Part shown: positions 39,975 through 49,801 of the stretch, in pieces
Layout of the letters: every line of letters starts with the position of its first letter
Position numbering within the stretch: position 1 is the stretch's first letter
From: Paraburkholderia sp. BCC1886
GTDB lineage: Bacteria; Pseudomonadota; Gammaproteobacteria; Burkholderiales; Burkholderiaceae
Length of the DNA stretch: 64,000 bases
NCBI RefSeq assembly: GCF_900996245.1
Contig: NZ_CAAJGK010000044.1
Location: forward strand, 99,524-163,523
Reading direction: 5' to 3'
Program-made: the position numbers and the translations under genes
Notes under the pieces: generated by a model
The model's input: the letters and a program-made list of their open reading frames with translations, nothing else
Databases searched by the model: none
Told to the model about the DNA's origin: nothing

Positions 39975-40802
39975 TTAACGCTTGTGACGGCGCTGGACGA
40001 TCATGCTCGTCGTGCGCTTATTGCTGCGGGTGCGATAACCCTTAGCAGGCGTGCCCCACGGGCTCACCGGATCGCGACCTGCAGCCGTCTTGCCTTCACC
40101 ACCACCGTGCGGGTGATCGACCGGGTTCATTGCAACGCCACGCACCGTCGGGCGGATACCGCGCCAGCGGTTTGCGCCAGCCTTACCGATTTGACGGAGG
40201 CTATGCTCTTCGTTGCCAACTTCACCAATCGTCGCGCGGCATTCGACGTGAACGCGGCGGATTTCACCGGAGCGCAGGCGGACCTGTGCGTAGATGCCTT
40301 CACGAGCCAGCAACATCGCCGACGTACCAGCCGAACGCGCCATTTGCGCGCCCTTGCCCGGCAGCATTTCGATGCAGTGGATCGTCGTACCGACCGGAAT
40401 GTTGCGGATCGGCAGCGTGTTACCTGCGCGGATCGGAGCTTCCGAACCCGACAGCAGTTGCTGACCAACCGTCAGACCCTTCGGAGCGATGATGTACTTA
40501 CGCTCGCCGTCTGCGTACAGAACCAGCGCAATGTTTGCGCTACGGTTCGGATCGTATTCGAGACGTTCGACCTTCGCCGGAATGCCGTCCTTCGTGCGAC
40601 GGAAATCGACGACGCGGTAATGATGCTTGTGACCACCACCCTTATGACGGGTCGTGATATGGCCGTTGTTGTTACGGCCGGCGGTCGAGGATTGCGAGTC
40701 GAGCAGCGGTGCGTACGGCTTGCCCTTATGCAGATCCTTGTTGACCACCTTGACCATCGCGCGGCGACCCGGCGAAGTCGGTTTAACTTTAACGATTGCC
40801 AT
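39975..40802 (-). CDS. rplB: 50S ribosomal protein L2 (uL2)
   Basis: A 275-residue L2 with the KOW-like and OB domains ([20 protein letters not shown]) and the C-terminal [16 protein letters not shown], which includes the histidine corresponding to E. coli His229 important for peptidyl transfer. It follows rplW by 2 bp. Confidence 0.99.
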   Translation of the reverse strand: MAIVKVKPTSPGRRAMVKVVNKDLHKGKPYAPLLDSQSSTAGRNNNGHITTRHKGGGHKHHYRVVDFRRTKDGIPAKVERLEYDPNRSANIALVLYADGERKYIIAPKGLTVGQQLLSGSEAPIRAGNTLPIRNIPVGTTIHCIEMLPGKGAQMARSAGTSAMLLAREGIYAQVRLRSGEIRRVHVECRATIGEVGNEEHSLRQIGKAGANRWRGIRPTVRGVAMNPVDHPHGGGEGKTAAGRDPVSPWGTPAKGYRTRSNKRTTSMIVQRRHKR

Positions 40803-40804
40803 GA

Positions 40805-41119
40805 TTACTTGGCCTCCGCTTCAAAGTTGATTTCCTGGCCGGGCTTCAGGCAGACATACGCCTTCTTCACGTCCTTGCGCTTACCCATGAAGCGGCCAAA
40901 GCGCTTGGCTTTACCCTTCGAGACCAGCACGTTGACGGAATTGACTTCTACCTTGAACAGCAGCTCGACTGCAGCTTTCACTTCCTGCTTCGTGGCATCG
41001 GGCGCGACTTCGAACACAACCTGTTCGTTCTTGTCGGCCACCAGCGTCGCCTTTTCGGAGACCACCGGCGCGAGCAGGACCTGCATCAAACGATGATCGT
41101 TCTTGCGAATCTCGCTCAT
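40805..41119 (-). CDS. rplW: 50S ribosomal protein L23 (uL23)
   Basis: A 104-residue L23 ([33 protein letters not shown]). The conserved surface glutamate used by trigger factor lies in VSEK. Overlaps rplD by 4 bp. Confidence 0.98.
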   Translation of the reverse strand: MSEIRKNDHRLMQVLLAPVVSEKATLVADKNEQVVFEVAPDATKQEVKAAVELLFKVEVNSVNVLVSKGKAKRFGRFMGKRKDVKKAYVCLKPGQEINFEAEAK

Positions 41120-41736
41120 GACAGCAACTCCTCGATCTGGGCGACCGCAGCCTTCGTGATCAGGATCTTCTTGAAGTAGATCAGCGACAGCGGGTCGGCG
41201 TAACGCGGCTCGACAACTGCCACATGGGCGAGGTTGCGCGACGCGAGGTACAGGTTTTCGTCAACCGTGTCGGTAATCACCAGCACGGAGTCGAGACCCA
41301 TCGCCTTGAATTTTTCGGCCAGCAGCTTCGTCTTCGGCGCTTCGAGCGTCAGCTCGTCGACCACCGAAATGCGGCCTTCGCGGGCCAGCTGCGAGAAGAT
41401 CGAGCAGAGACCTGCGCGATGCATCTTCTTGTTGACCTTGTGCGAAAAGTTTTCTTCCGGCGAATTCGGGAAGATCCGGCCACCGCCGCGCCACAACGGG
41501 CTCGACGACATACCGGCACGGGCGCGGCCCGTACCCTTCTGGCGCCACGGCTTCTTGGTCGTGTGCTTGACTTGCTCACGATCTTTCTGCGCGCGGTTGC
41601 CGCTACGGGCATTCGCTTGATACGCCACCACGACCTGGTGAATCAGGGCTTCGTTGTAATCGCGACCGAACACTACGTCCGACGCGCTAACGCCTGCACC
41701 TTCCTGACCATTGGCATTCAGGAGCTTAAGTTCCAT
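41116..41736 (-). CDS. rplD: 50S ribosomal protein L4 (uL4)
   Basis: A 206-residue L4 with the exit-tunnel loop [25 protein letters not shown] (quoted in parts: [23 protein letters not shown]). In E. coli L4 regulates the S10 operon through a leader before rpsJ; whether this holds here is open. Start and rplC stop share TAATG. Confidence 0.99.
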   Translation of the reverse strand: MELKLLNANGQEGAGVSASDVVFGRDYNEALIHQVVVAYQANARSGNRAQKDREQVKHTTKKPWRQKGTGRARAGMSSSPLWRGGGRIFPNSPEENFSHKVNKKMHRAGLCSIFSQLAREGRISVVDELTLEAPKTKLLAEKFKAMGLDSVLVITDTVDENLYLASRNLAHVAVVEPRYADPLSLIYFKKILITKAAVAQIEELLS

Positions 41737-42395
41737 TATTTCGCTCCTTTCACGGCACGCGTCTTCACGGCCGGCGTAACGAATACTTTGCCACCCTTGG
41801 CACCCGGAACGGCGCCCTTGACCAGCAACAGCTTGCGGTCAGCGTCGATACGAGCGATTTCGAGGTTTTGCACCGTTACCGTGTCGTCACCCATGTGACC
41901 GGTCATGCGCTTACCCGGGAAAACACGACCCGGATCCTGCGCCATACCGATCGAACCCGGCACGTTGTGCGAGCGCGAGTTACCGTGCGATGCACGGCCG
42001 GATGCGAAGTTGTAACGCTTGATGGTACCGGCGTAGCCCTTACCAATCGACACGCCTTGCACGTCGACCTTCTGGCCTACTTCGAACAGGTCGGGACCGA
42101 CCACGGTGCCGTTCGACAACTCGGCAGCCTTGGCAGCATCGATCTGGAATTCTTTGAGGATTTCACCGGCTTGAACACCGGCTTTGGCGAGATGACCGGC
42201 CAACGGCTTCGTCACACGCGATGCACGGCGTGTACCGAACGCAACCTGCACGGCCGTGTAGCCGTCGGTTTCAACAGTCTTGATCTGCGTCACGCGGTTG
42301 TCGGACACGTCCAGCACGGTAACGGGAATCGAATCCCCTTCTGCCGTGAAGATACGGGTCATGCCAACCTTGCGACCTACGAGTCCAAGGCTCAT
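41736..42395 (-). CDS. rplC: 50S ribosomal protein L3 (uL3)
   Basis: A 219-residue L3 ([16 protein letters not shown]; the tip region [20 protein letters not shown]). The glutamine methylated by PrmB in E. coli is in this tip. The start at 42395 is family-typical; an ATG four codons upstream is possible. It has its own promoter in the 201-bp gap after rpsJ. Confidence 0.98.
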   Translation of the reverse strand: MSLGLVGRKVGMTRIFTAEGDSIPVTVLDVSDNRVTQIKTVETDGYTAVQVAFGTRRASRVTKPLAGHLAKAGVQAGEILKEFQIDAAKAAELSNGTVVGPDLFEVGQKVDVQGVSIGKGYAGTIKRYNFASGRASHGNSRSHNVPGSIGMAQDPGRVFPGKRMTGHMGDDTVTVQNLEIARIDADRKLLLVKGAVPGAKGGKVFVTPAVKTRAVKGAK

Positions 42396-42504
42396 CGTTT
42401 TCTCCATTCCCGACTGCGATTGGTCGGGGCTAATTTACAAAATGCCGGTGCCGTTTCGGGCGTGAAATCACGCTGCAGCACACCGACTTTTTTGCGCAAA
42501 TGCG

Positions 42505-42546
42505 CGAAAAGCCTTGCATTATAGCGAGGCTTTTCGTTTTCCGCAA
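42505..42546 (-). promoter_or_regulatory. Promoter of rplC embedded in an inverted repeat
   Basis: On the minus strand TTGCGG (42541-42546), 17 bp, TATAAT (42518-42523). The TATAAT lies in the loop of a 10-bp perfect inverted repeat CGAAAAGCCT/AGGCTTTTCG (42505-42514, 42527-42536). Predicted start near 42511, with a leader of about 115 nt. Together with the spc promoter this is the same arrangement twice. Confidence 0.75.
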
Positions 42547-42596
42547 GCAATCAAAGACTTAGCGCTGCCCGGTATAACAGGCAACGCTTGCAGGCC

Positions 42597-42908
42597 TTAT
42601 TGCAGCTTGATTTCGACGTCCACGCCAGCCGGCAGGTCCAGCTTCATCAGTGCATCAACGGTCTTGTCCGTCGGATCGACGATGTCCATCAGACGTTGGT
42701 GCGTACGGATTTCGAGCTGGTCACGCGACGTCTTGTTGACGTGCGGGGAACGCAGGATGTCGAAGCGTTGAATACGGGTCGGCAGGGGCACCGGACCGCG
42801 AACGATTGCGCCGGTCCGCTTGGCCGTTTCGACGATCTCGGCAGCCGATTGATCGATCAGGCGATAGTCGAACGCCTTCAGGCGAATGCGGATTTTCTGG
42901 TTAGCCAT
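42597..42908 (-). CDS. rpsJ: 30S ribosomal protein S10 (uS10, NusE)
   Basis: A 103-residue S10 ([40 protein letters not shown]), also the NusE antitermination factor. It follows tuf by 126 bp with a GC hairpin between, and is separated from rplC by 201 bp with a promoter, so part of its transcription may come from the str unit. Confidence 0.99.
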   Translation of the reverse strand: MANQKIRIRLKAFDYRLIDQSAAEIVETAKRTGAIVRGPVPLPTRIQRFDILRSPHVNKTSRDQLEIRTHQRLMDIVDPTDKTVDALMKLDLPAGVDVEIKLQ

Positions 42909-42965
42909 GGTAATTCCTTGGAAAGAGCGAGGCGGTATTGCGCCGCCAGACAGTAAAAGAACGTA

Positions 42966-43000
42966 GAGCCGGGCACCTGCAAGAGACGGGCGCCCGGCTC
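42966..43000 (-). other. GC-rich hairpin between tuf and rpsJ
   Basis: GAGCCGGGC (42966-42974) pairs with GCCCGGCTC (42992-43000), followed on the minus strand by TACGTTCTTTTAC. It looks like a weak terminator or mRNA 3'-end protector of the str operon. Confidence 0.6.
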
Positions 43001-43034
43001 CGGGCACCACTTACAACAAATTCGACCCGCGATT

Positions 43035-44225
43035 TTACTCGAGAATCTTGGCAACCACACCAGCGCCGACCGTACGGCCGCCTTCACGGATAGCGAAGCG
43101 CAGACCTTCTTCCATCGCGATCGGGTTGATCAGCTTCACCGTGATCGACACGTTGTCGCCCGGCATGACCATTTCCTTGTCCTTCGGCAGCTCGATCGAG
43201 CCCGTCACGTCCGTCGTACGGAAGTAGAACTGCGGACGGTAGTTGTTGAAGAACGGCGTGTGACGGCCGCCTTCGTCCTTGCTCAGCACGTACACTTCAG
43301 CCGTGAAATGCGTGTGCGGGTTGATCGAGCCCGGCTTCGCCAGAACCTGACCACGCTCCACGTCTTCACGCTTCGTGCCGCGCAGCAGGATACCGACGTT
43401 GTCGCCAGCCTGACCCTGATCGAGCAGCTTGCGGAACATTTCCACGCCCGTGCACGTCGTCTTCACCGTCGGCTTGATACCGACGATTTCGATTTCCTCG
43501 CCGACCTTCACGATGCCGCGCTCGACGCGACCCGTCACCACCGTACCGCGACCCGAAATCGAGAACACGTCTTCCACCGGCATCAGGAACGCGCCGTCAA
43601 CTGCGCGCTCCGGCGTCGGGATGTACGTGTCCAGCGCGTCGGCCAGATTCATGATCGCCACTTCGCCCAGCTCGCCCGCGTCGCCTTCCAGGGCCAGCTT
43701 TGCCGAACCCTTGATGATCGGCGTGTCGTCGCCCGGGAAGTCGTACTTCGACAGGAGTTCGCGAACTTCCATCTCGACCAGTTCCAGCAACTCGGCGTCG
43801 TCCACCATGTCGCACTTGTTCAGGAACACGATGATGTACGGAACGCCAACCTGACGGGCCAGCAGGATGTGCTCGCGCGTTTGCGGCATCGGGCCGTCTG
43901 CAGCCGAACACACCAGGATCGCGCCGTCCATCTGCGCTGCGCCCGTGATCATGTTCTTCACATAGTCAGCGTGGCCCGGGCAGTCGACGTGTGCGTAGTG
44001 GCGGTTAGCCGTTTCGTACTCGACGTGTGCCGTGTTGATCGTGATACCGCGTGCCTTTTCTTCCGGCGCCGCATCGATCTGGTCATATGCCTTCGCTTCA
44101 CCACCAAACTTCTTGGTCAGAACCGTCGTGATCGCTGCCGTCAGCGTGGTCTTGCCGTGGTCAACGTGACCAATCGTGCCGACGTTCACGTGCGGCTTGG
44201 TCCGTTCGAATTTACCTTTAGCCAT
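43035..44225 (-). CDS. tuf: Elongation factor Tu, copy 1
   Basis: A 396-residue EF-Tu delivering aminoacyl-tRNA to the ribosome. GTPase motifs [17 protein letters not shown] and NKCDMVDD are intact. It is the last gene of the str operon after fusA. The protein is identical to copy 2 at 62196-63386, with only a handful of synonymous base differences, mostly in the first codons. Confidence 0.99.
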   Translation of the reverse strand: MAKGKFERTKPHVNVGTIGHVDHGKTTLTAAITTVLTKKFGGEAKAYDQIDAAPEEKARGITINTAHVEYETANRHYAHVDCPGHADYVKNMITGAAQMDGAILVCSAADGPMPQTREHILLARQVGVPYIIVFLNKCDMVDDAELLELVEMEVRELLSKYDFPGDDTPIIKGSAKLALEGDAGELGEVAIMNLADALDTYIPTPERAVDGAFLMPVEDVFSISGRGTVVTGRVERGIVKVGEEIEIVGIKPTVKTTCTGVEMFRKLLDQGQAGDNVGILLRGTKREDVERGQVLAKPGSINPHTHFTAEVYVLSKDEGGRHTPFFNNYRPQFYFRTTDVTGSIELPKDKEMVMPGDNVSITVKLINPIAMEEGLRFAIREGGRTVGAGVVAKILE

Positions 44226-44271
44226 GTTTCTCTTCTTTCAAAAGTTAATCGTTGAATGACTTGCCGCGCGC

Positions 44272-46374
44272 TTACTTCGACTTCGCGTTGATGATCGCTT
44301 CAGACACGTTGCGCGGTGCTTCCGAGTAATGCTTGAACTCCATCGTGTACGTCGCACGACCCTGGGTCAGCGAACGCAGCGACGTCGAGTAGCCGAACAT
44401 TTCCGACAGCGGTACTTCCGCGCGAACGATCTTGCCGCCGCCCACCATGTCGTCCATGCCCTGGACGATACCGCGACGGCCCGACAGATCGCCCATCACG
44501 TTGCCCATGTAGTCTTCCGGCGTTTCGACTTCCACAGCCATCATCGGTTCAAGAATGACCGGCTGAGCCTTACGCATTGCTTCCTTGAACGCCATCGAAC
44601 CGGCCATGCGGAACGCGTTTTCGTTCGAGTCGACATCGTGGTACGAACCGAACGTGAGGTGAACCTTCACGTCGACGACCGGGAAACCTGCCAGCACGCC
44701 AGCCTTCAGCGTTTCCTGGATACCCTTGTCGACTGCGGGAATGTACTCACGCGGGATCACGCCGCCCTTGATCTCGTCGAGGAACTCGTAACCCTTGCCC
44801 TGTTCGTTCGGCTCGAGCGTGATGACCGCGTGGCCGTACTGGCCGCGACCACCCGACTGCTTGACGAACTTGCCGTCGACGTCTTCTGCCTTGCCGCGGA
44901 TGGTTTCGCGGTAAGCCACTTGCGGCTTGCCAACCGTTGCCTCGACGCCGAACTCACGCTTCATCCGGTCGACCAGAATTTCGAGGTGGAGCTCGCCCAT
45001 ACCCGAAATGATGGTTTGACCCGACTCTTCGTCGGTTTGCACGCGGAACGACGGATCTTCCTGAGCCAGACGGTTCAGTGCCAGACCCATTTTTTCCTGG
45101 TCGGGCTTCGTCTTCGGCTCGACGGCCTGCGAAATCACCGGCTCCGGGAAAATCATGCGTTCGAGCACGATCGGGTGCAGCGGATCGCACAGCGTGTCGC
45201 CGGTGGTCGCGTCTTTCAGGCCAACCGCAGCCGCGATGTCGCCGGCGTGCACTTCCTTGATTTCTTCGCGCTGGTTTGCGTGCATCAGCAGAATACGGCC
45301 GAGACGTTCCTTCTTGTCTTTGGTCGCGTTCAGCAGCGTGTCGCCCGACTTCGTGGTACCCGAGTACACACGGAAGAAGATCAGCTGGCCAACGAACGGG
45401 TCGGTCATGATCTTGAATGCGAGCGACGAGAACTTTTCGTCGTCCGCAGCACGGCGCTCGGCCTTCTCACCGTTTTCGAGTTCGCCCGTAACCGGCGGAA
45501 TGTCGATCGGCGACGGCAGGAAATCGAGCACGGCGTCCAGCATCCGTTGCACGCCCTTGTTCTTGAACGCGGTGCCGCACAGCATCGGCTGGATTTCGCA
45601 GGCGATCGTACGGTCGCGCAGACCCTTGATGATTTCCGCTTCGGAGAGCTCGCCCTCTTCCAGGTACTTGTTCATCAGCTCTTCGCTCGATTCAGCCGCG
45701 GCTTCGATCATCTTCTCGCGCCATTCATTGCACGTGTCGACGAGTTCTGCCGGGATGTCTTCGTACGAGAACTTGGTGCCTTGGGACGCTTCGTCCCAAA
45801 TGATCGCTTTCATCTTCAGCAGATCGACCACGCCCGTGAACGTTTCTTCGGCGCCGATAGGCACCACGACCGGAACCGGGTTGGCCTTCAGACGCAGCTT
45901 GAGCTGGTCGTAGACCTTGAAGAAGTTCGCGCCGGTACGGTCCATCTTGTTGATGAACGCGAGACGGGGAACCTTGTACTTGTTAGCCTGACGCCACACG
46001 GTTTCCGACTGGGGCTGCACGCCGCCCACAGCGCAGTAAACCATGCACGCGCCGTCGAGCACGCGCATCGAGCGCTCGACTTCAATCGTGAAGTCGACGT
46101 GACCCGGGGTGTCGATGATGTTGATGCGGTGCTCAGCACGATCGCCGGCCATGCCTTTCCAGAACGCCGTGGTAGCAGCGGACGTGATCGTGATACCGCG
46201 TTCCTGCTCCTGCTCCATCCAGTCCATGGTCGCAGCGCCGTCGTGAACTTCACCAATCTTGTGGTTCACGCCGGTGTAGAACAGGATGCGCTCGGTCGTC
46301 GTCGTTTTGCCGGCGTCGATGTGAGCGCTAATACCGATGTTACGGTAGCGCTCGATAGGTGTCTTGCGAGCCAC
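44272..46374 (-). CDS. fusA: Elongation factor G
   Basis: A 700-residue EF-G, the translocase GTPase. The G1 loop is [11 protein letters not shown]3 is DTPGHVDF and G4 is NKMDRTGAN. Domains II-V follow in normal order. No fusidic-acid resistance change was recognised. It follows rpsG by 134 bp. Confidence 0.99.
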   Translation of the reverse strand: MARKTPIERYRNIGISAHIDAGKTTTTERILFYTGVNHKIGEVHDGAATMDWMEQEQERGITITSAATTAFWKGMAGDRAEHRINIIDTPGHVDFTIEVERSMRVLDGACMVYCAVGGVQPQSETVWRQANKYKVPRLAFINKMDRTGANFFKVYDQLKLRLKANPVPVVVPIGAEETFTGVVDLLKMKAIIWDEASQGTKFSYEDIPAELVDTCNEWREKMIEAAAESSEELMNKYLEEGELSEAEIIKGLRDRTIACEIQPMLCGTAFKNKGVQRMLDAVLDFLPSPIDIPPVTGELENGEKAERRAADDEKFSSLAFKIMTDPFVGQLIFFRVYSGTTKSGDTLLNATKDKKERLGRILLMHANQREEIKEVHAGDIAAAVGLKDATTGDTLCDPLHPIVLERMIFPEPVISQAVEPKTKPDQEKMGLALNRLAQEDPSFRVQTDEESGQTIISGMGELHLEILVDRMKREFGVEATVGKPQVAYRETIRGKAEDVDGKFVKQSGGRGQYGHAVITLEPNEQGKGYEFLDEIKGGVIPREYIPAVDKGIQETLKAGVLAGFPVVDVKVHLTFGSYHDVDSNENAFRMAGSMAFKEAMRKAQPVILEPMMAVEVETPEDYMGNVMGDLSGRRGIVQGMDDMVGGGKIVRAEVPLSEMFGYSTSLRSLTQGRATYTMEFKHYSEAPRNVSEAIINAKSK

Positions 46375-46433
46375 TTTGATCCTCTATTGGGATGACGCGA
46401 TGCGAGAAAATACCCATCGCGCTGTAACACAAA

Positions 46434-46465
46434 CGGGCGAGGCGCTTTGTAAGCGCACCCGCCCG
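46434..46465 (-). other. Hairpin between rpsG and fusA
   Basis: Outer stem CGGGCG/CGCCCG and inner stem GCGCTT/AAGCGC form a two-part hairpin in the 134-bp gap. In E. coli S7 represses the str operon at the rpsL-rpsG junction; a similar role at this position is a guess. Confidence 0.55.
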
Positions 46466-46508
46466 GAATTTCTTTCCGCTTTTTCTGCTAAACCCGGGGT
46501 CGGGAAGC

Positions 46509-46979
46509 TTAGAAACGGAAGTGCGAGAACGCCTTGTTGGCTTCTGCCATCCGGTGAACTTCATCGCGCTTCTTCATCGCGCCGCCACGGCCTTCGGCCG
46601 CTTCGGAGAGTTCACCTGCCAGACGCAGGGCCATCGACTTCTCGCTGCGCTTCTTCGCGGCTTCACGCAACCAACGCATCGCCAATGCCATACGACGCGA
46701 CGGGCGCACTTCGACCGGAACCTGATAGTTCGCACCACCAACGCGGCGGCTCTTGACTTCGACCACCGGCTTGACGTTGTTGAGCGCTACCGTGAACACT
46801 TCCAGCGGGTCCTTGCCACCCTTGGTCTGGATCTGTTCGAAAGCGCCGTAAACGATGCGTTCTGCAACCGACTTCTTGCCGGACAGCATCAGCACGTTCA
46901 TGAACTTGGCTACATCTACGTTACCGAATTTCGGATCCGGCAATACTTCCCGCTTGGGGACTTCGCGACGACGCGGCAT
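46509..46979 (-). CDS. rpsG: 30S ribosomal protein S7 (uS7)
   Basis: A 156-residue S7 ([41 protein letters not shown] in parts). It organises the 30S head. It lies 182 bp after rpsL. Confidence 0.99.
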   Translation of the reverse strand: MPRRREVPKREVLPDPKFGNVDVAKFMNVLMLSGKKSVAERIVYGAFEQIQTKGGKDPLEVFTVALNNVKPVVEVKSRRVGGANYQVPVEVRPSRRMALAMRWLREAAKKRSEKSMALRLAGELSEAAEGRGGAMKKRDEVHRMAEANKAFSHFRF

Positions 46980-47161
46980 GATTCTTCCTTTACTTTTTCA
47001 GTTGGAGCTAATTTTTTAGCCCCGCGGCCACCAACTAACCCGATTCATCTCTAGCGACTTACCAGCCTGGTCGGGTGACCACTTACTCGACAGCACCGGC
47101 GATTCCGGTACCACCGCTATTACCGCCCTTGCAGGCGACCTGAAACTTCCTGACCAGCTGC

Positions 47162-47542
47162 TTACTTGCCGGCCTTAGCGCGCTTCGCACCGTACTTCGA
47201 ACGAGCTTGCTTACGATCCTTGACGCCCTGGGTATCCAGCGAGCCGCGAACCATGTGGTAACGCACACCCGGCAAGTCCTTGACACGACCGCCGCGAATC
47301 AGCACGACCGAGTGTTCCTGCAGGTTGTGGCCTTCACCACCGATGTACGAAATAACTTCGAAGCCATTCGTCAGACGAACCTTGGCGACTTTACGCAGTG
47401 CCGAGTTAGGCTTCTTAGGCGTCGTGGTGTACACGCGAGTGCACACGCCGCGACGCTGGGGGCAGTCCTGCAAGGCCGGGCTCTTGCTCTTCGTCGTTTC
47501 CGACGTGCGGCCTTTGCGAACCAGTTGATTGATGGTTGGCAT
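47162..47542 (-). CDS. rpsL: 30S ribosomal protein S12 (uS12)
   Basis: A 126-residue S12, a decoding-centre protein. Lys43 (TTTPKKPNS) and Lys88 (GGRVKDLPG), the sites of common streptomycin resistance changes, are both wild type. It is the first gene of the str operon, with a promoter about 140 bp upstream and a 130-nt leader. Confidence 0.99.
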
Positions 47543-47680
47543 TGTTTATTCCTGAAATTGAACAAAATCGACGCATTTGTTTCCGGGCAAAGCAGAAACG
47601 GTTGCGCATCGAACTTCCAGACCCGGTGTGCTCGCACGAATTGACTCCGTGCGCAGGCATCCCAGAAACCGGAACCTAGC

Positions 47681-47710
47681 ATGATATTCTGAAAAGACTA
47701 AGGGAGTCAA
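47681..47710 (-). promoter_or_regulatory. Promoter of the str operon (rpsL)
   Basis: On the minus strand TTGACT (47705-47710), 18 bp, TATCAT (47681-47686). It lies in the gap between recQ and rpsL, so rpsL need not depend on read-through from rpoBC or recQ. Confidence 0.7.
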
Positions 47711-47750
47711 CGGCTTGCGCCGTTTTGCGAGCCTTCCTTGCGCTGCAGCG

Positions 47751-49598
47751 TCAGTCGGCGCCGACTACCTCCAGCAGTTCGTCGCCGAAGCGATCGAGTT
47801 TGCGCGCACCCATACCTGGAATACCGCGCAAATCTTCGATGGTGTCCGGCCCGTTGCGGGCAATCTCCGCCAGCGTCGCGTCGTGAAAAATCACGTAGGC
47901 CGGCACGCCGTCGCTCTTCGCGGTTTCCGTGCGCCAGGCACGCAGACGGTCCCAGCGGGCACGTTCGCGCGGCCCCATACCAATGGTCGGATCGGCGCGC
48001 TCGCTCGTGCGACTGGACGATTGCCGTGTGCGGGTAGGCTTCACATACCGGCGCATCGTGACGTTCTGCTCGTTCTTCAGCACGGCTTTCGCGGCCTCGG
48101 TCAGCACCAGCGAGCCGAAACCTTCGTGATCGACGGTGAGATAGCCGAACGCAACGAGCTGCCGGAAAATCGCCCGCCACTCCGGTTCGCCGAGTGCGGC
48201 GCCAATGCCGAAGGTCGTGAGCTTTTCGTGGCCGCGCTGCATGACCTTTTCGCTACGGTTACCGCGCAGGATGTCGATGAGATGCCCGGCGCCGAAGTGA
48301 AAGCCGCTCGCACGCTGCGCACGGAATACGCACGAGAGCGCCATCTGCGATTCGCGCGTCGCATCCCAGGTGTCCGGTGGCTCGAGGCAGTTATCGCAGT
48401 TGCCGCACGGCTTGCTGGTTTCGCCGAAATACGCGAGCAGGCGCACCCGCCGGCACGTTGCGGCTTCGCACAGTCCGAGCAGCGCATCGAGCTTGCCGGT
48501 TTGCACGCGCTTGTGAGCGTCGTCGGCATCGGACTCGTCGATCATCTTGCGCTGCTGCACCACGTCGCCCAGGCCGTACGCCATCCACGCGTTGGCCGGC
48601 ATCCCGTCGCGACCCGCTCGCCCGGTTTCCTGGTAATAGCCTTCGACGCTCTTGGGCAAATCGAGGTGCGCCACGAAGCGCACGTCCGGCTTGTCGATGC
48701 CCATACCGAACGCGATCGTCGCGCACATCACGATGCCTTCTTCGCGCTGGAACATCTCCTGATGTTTCTGGCGGATTTCGAAATCCATGCCGGCGTGATA
48801 GGGCAGCGCGCGCATGCCCTTTTCTTTGAGCCATTCCGCGGTCTCTTCGACCTTGCGTCGCGACAGGCAGTACACGACGCCTGCGTCGGTCGTACCGTCC
48901 GCCTTCGAATGTTCCGCGCGGATGAAATCGAGCAGCTGCGTGCGCGCATTGTCCTTTTCGACGATGCGGTAGCGGATGTTCGGCCGGTCGAAACTGGAGA
49001 CGAAAATACGCGCGTCGTCCAATGCCAGCCGATGAATGATCTCGTCGCGCGTAATCGCGTCTGCGGTCGCGGTGAGCGCGATGCGCGGCACGTTCGGAAA
49101 ACGTTCGTGCAGCACCGACAGTTGAATATATTCAGGCCGGAAGTCGTGACCCCATTGCGACACGCAATGCGCTTCGTCGATCGCAAAGAGACCGATGCGC
49201 GTGCGCTCGAGCAACTCCTGAAAGCGCGGCGTCATGAGCCGTTCCGGCGCCACGTAAAGCAGATCGATATCGCCTTCACGCAACGCGCGTTCGGTCGCCA
49301 TGGCCTCGGCGCTCGACAAGGTCGAGTTCAGATAAGCCGCGCGTACGCCAACCTCTTTGAGCGCCGCCACCTGGTCCTGCATCAGCGCGATCAGCGGTGA
49401 CACGACGATACCGGCTCCCAAGCCGCGTTCGCCACGCACCAGCGACGGAATCTGATAACACAGCGACTTGCCGCCGCCCGTCGGCATCAGCACGAGACAG
49501 TCGCCGCCGTCGGCGACGTGCTCGACAATTTCGCCCTGCTGCCCTCTGAACGCGGGGTAACCAAAGACTTCGTTGAGGATTTCGAGCGGACGGGACAT
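47751..49598 (-). CDS. recQ: ATP-dependent DNA helicase RecQ
   Basis: A 615-residue 3'-5' DNA helicase. Walker A TGGGKS is at 40-45, the DEAH box at 141-144 ([14 protein letters not shown]), and motif VI appears as [12 protein letters not shown]. The RQC zinc site is [12 protein letters not shown] followed by CGNCDNC, and a C-terminal HRDC domain begins near 535 ([15 protein letters not shown]). All domains are intact. It lies between rpoC and rpsL on the same strand, bounded by the rpoC terminator upstream and the str promoter downstream. Confidence 0.97.
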   Translation of the reverse strand: MSRPLEILNEVFGYPAFRGQQGEIVEHVADGGDCLVLMPTGGGKSLCYQIPSLVRGERGLGAGIVVSPLIALMQDQVAALKEVGVRAAYLNSTLSSAEAMATERALREGDIDLLYVAPERLMTPRFQELLERTRIGLFAIDEAHCVSQWGHDFRPEYIQLSVLHERFPNVPRIALTATADAITRDEIIHRLALDDARIFVSSFDRPNIRYRIVEKDNARTQLLDFIRAEHSKADGTTDAGVVYCLSRRKVEETAEWLKEKGMRALPYHAGMDFEIRQKHQEMFQREEGIVMCATIAFGMGIDKPDVRFVAHLDLPKSVEGYYQETGRAGRDGMPANAWMAYGLGDVVQQRKMIDESDADDAHKRVQTGKLDALLGLCEAATCRRVRLLAYFGETSKPCGNCDNCLEPPDTWDATRESQMALSCVFRAQRASGFHFGAGHLIDILRGNRSEKVMQRGHEKLTTFGIGAALGEPEWRAIFRQLVAFGYLTVDHEGFGSLVLTEAAKAVLKNEQNVTMRRYVKPTRTRQSSSRTSERADPTIGMGPRERARWDRLRAWRTETAKSDGVPAYVIFHDATLAEIARNGPDTIEDLRGIPGMGARKLDRFGDELLEVVGAD

Positions 49599-49733
49599 GA
49601 ATTTGAAAGAAGCAGCGTGTGGCCGGTGACACGAATTTTACCAACCCATTCGTGCTGCGCCCGCGCTTTGCGACAACGTTAGCCGTTCGGCCAACGATTT
49701 CACACAAACGCACAGAACGTAGGCACATAAAAA

Positions 49734-49761
49734 AAGCCGCTCAGTCGAAACTGAGCGGCTT
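49734..49761 (-). terminator. Terminator of the rpoBC operon
   Basis: An 11-bp perfect stem AAGCCGCTCAG/CTGAGCGGCTT with a 6-nt loop, and seven T residues on the minus strand, 40 bp after rpoC. Confidence 0.95.
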
Positions 49762-49801
49762 CGCTGGCTGGTGAGCCCCAGGCGGCTTGCGCCGCCGGGA
49801 C

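Noticed and set aside
44329..46395. 688-residue open frame antisense to fusA
   Set aside because: Shadow of fusA; no ribosome binding site or domain was recognised.
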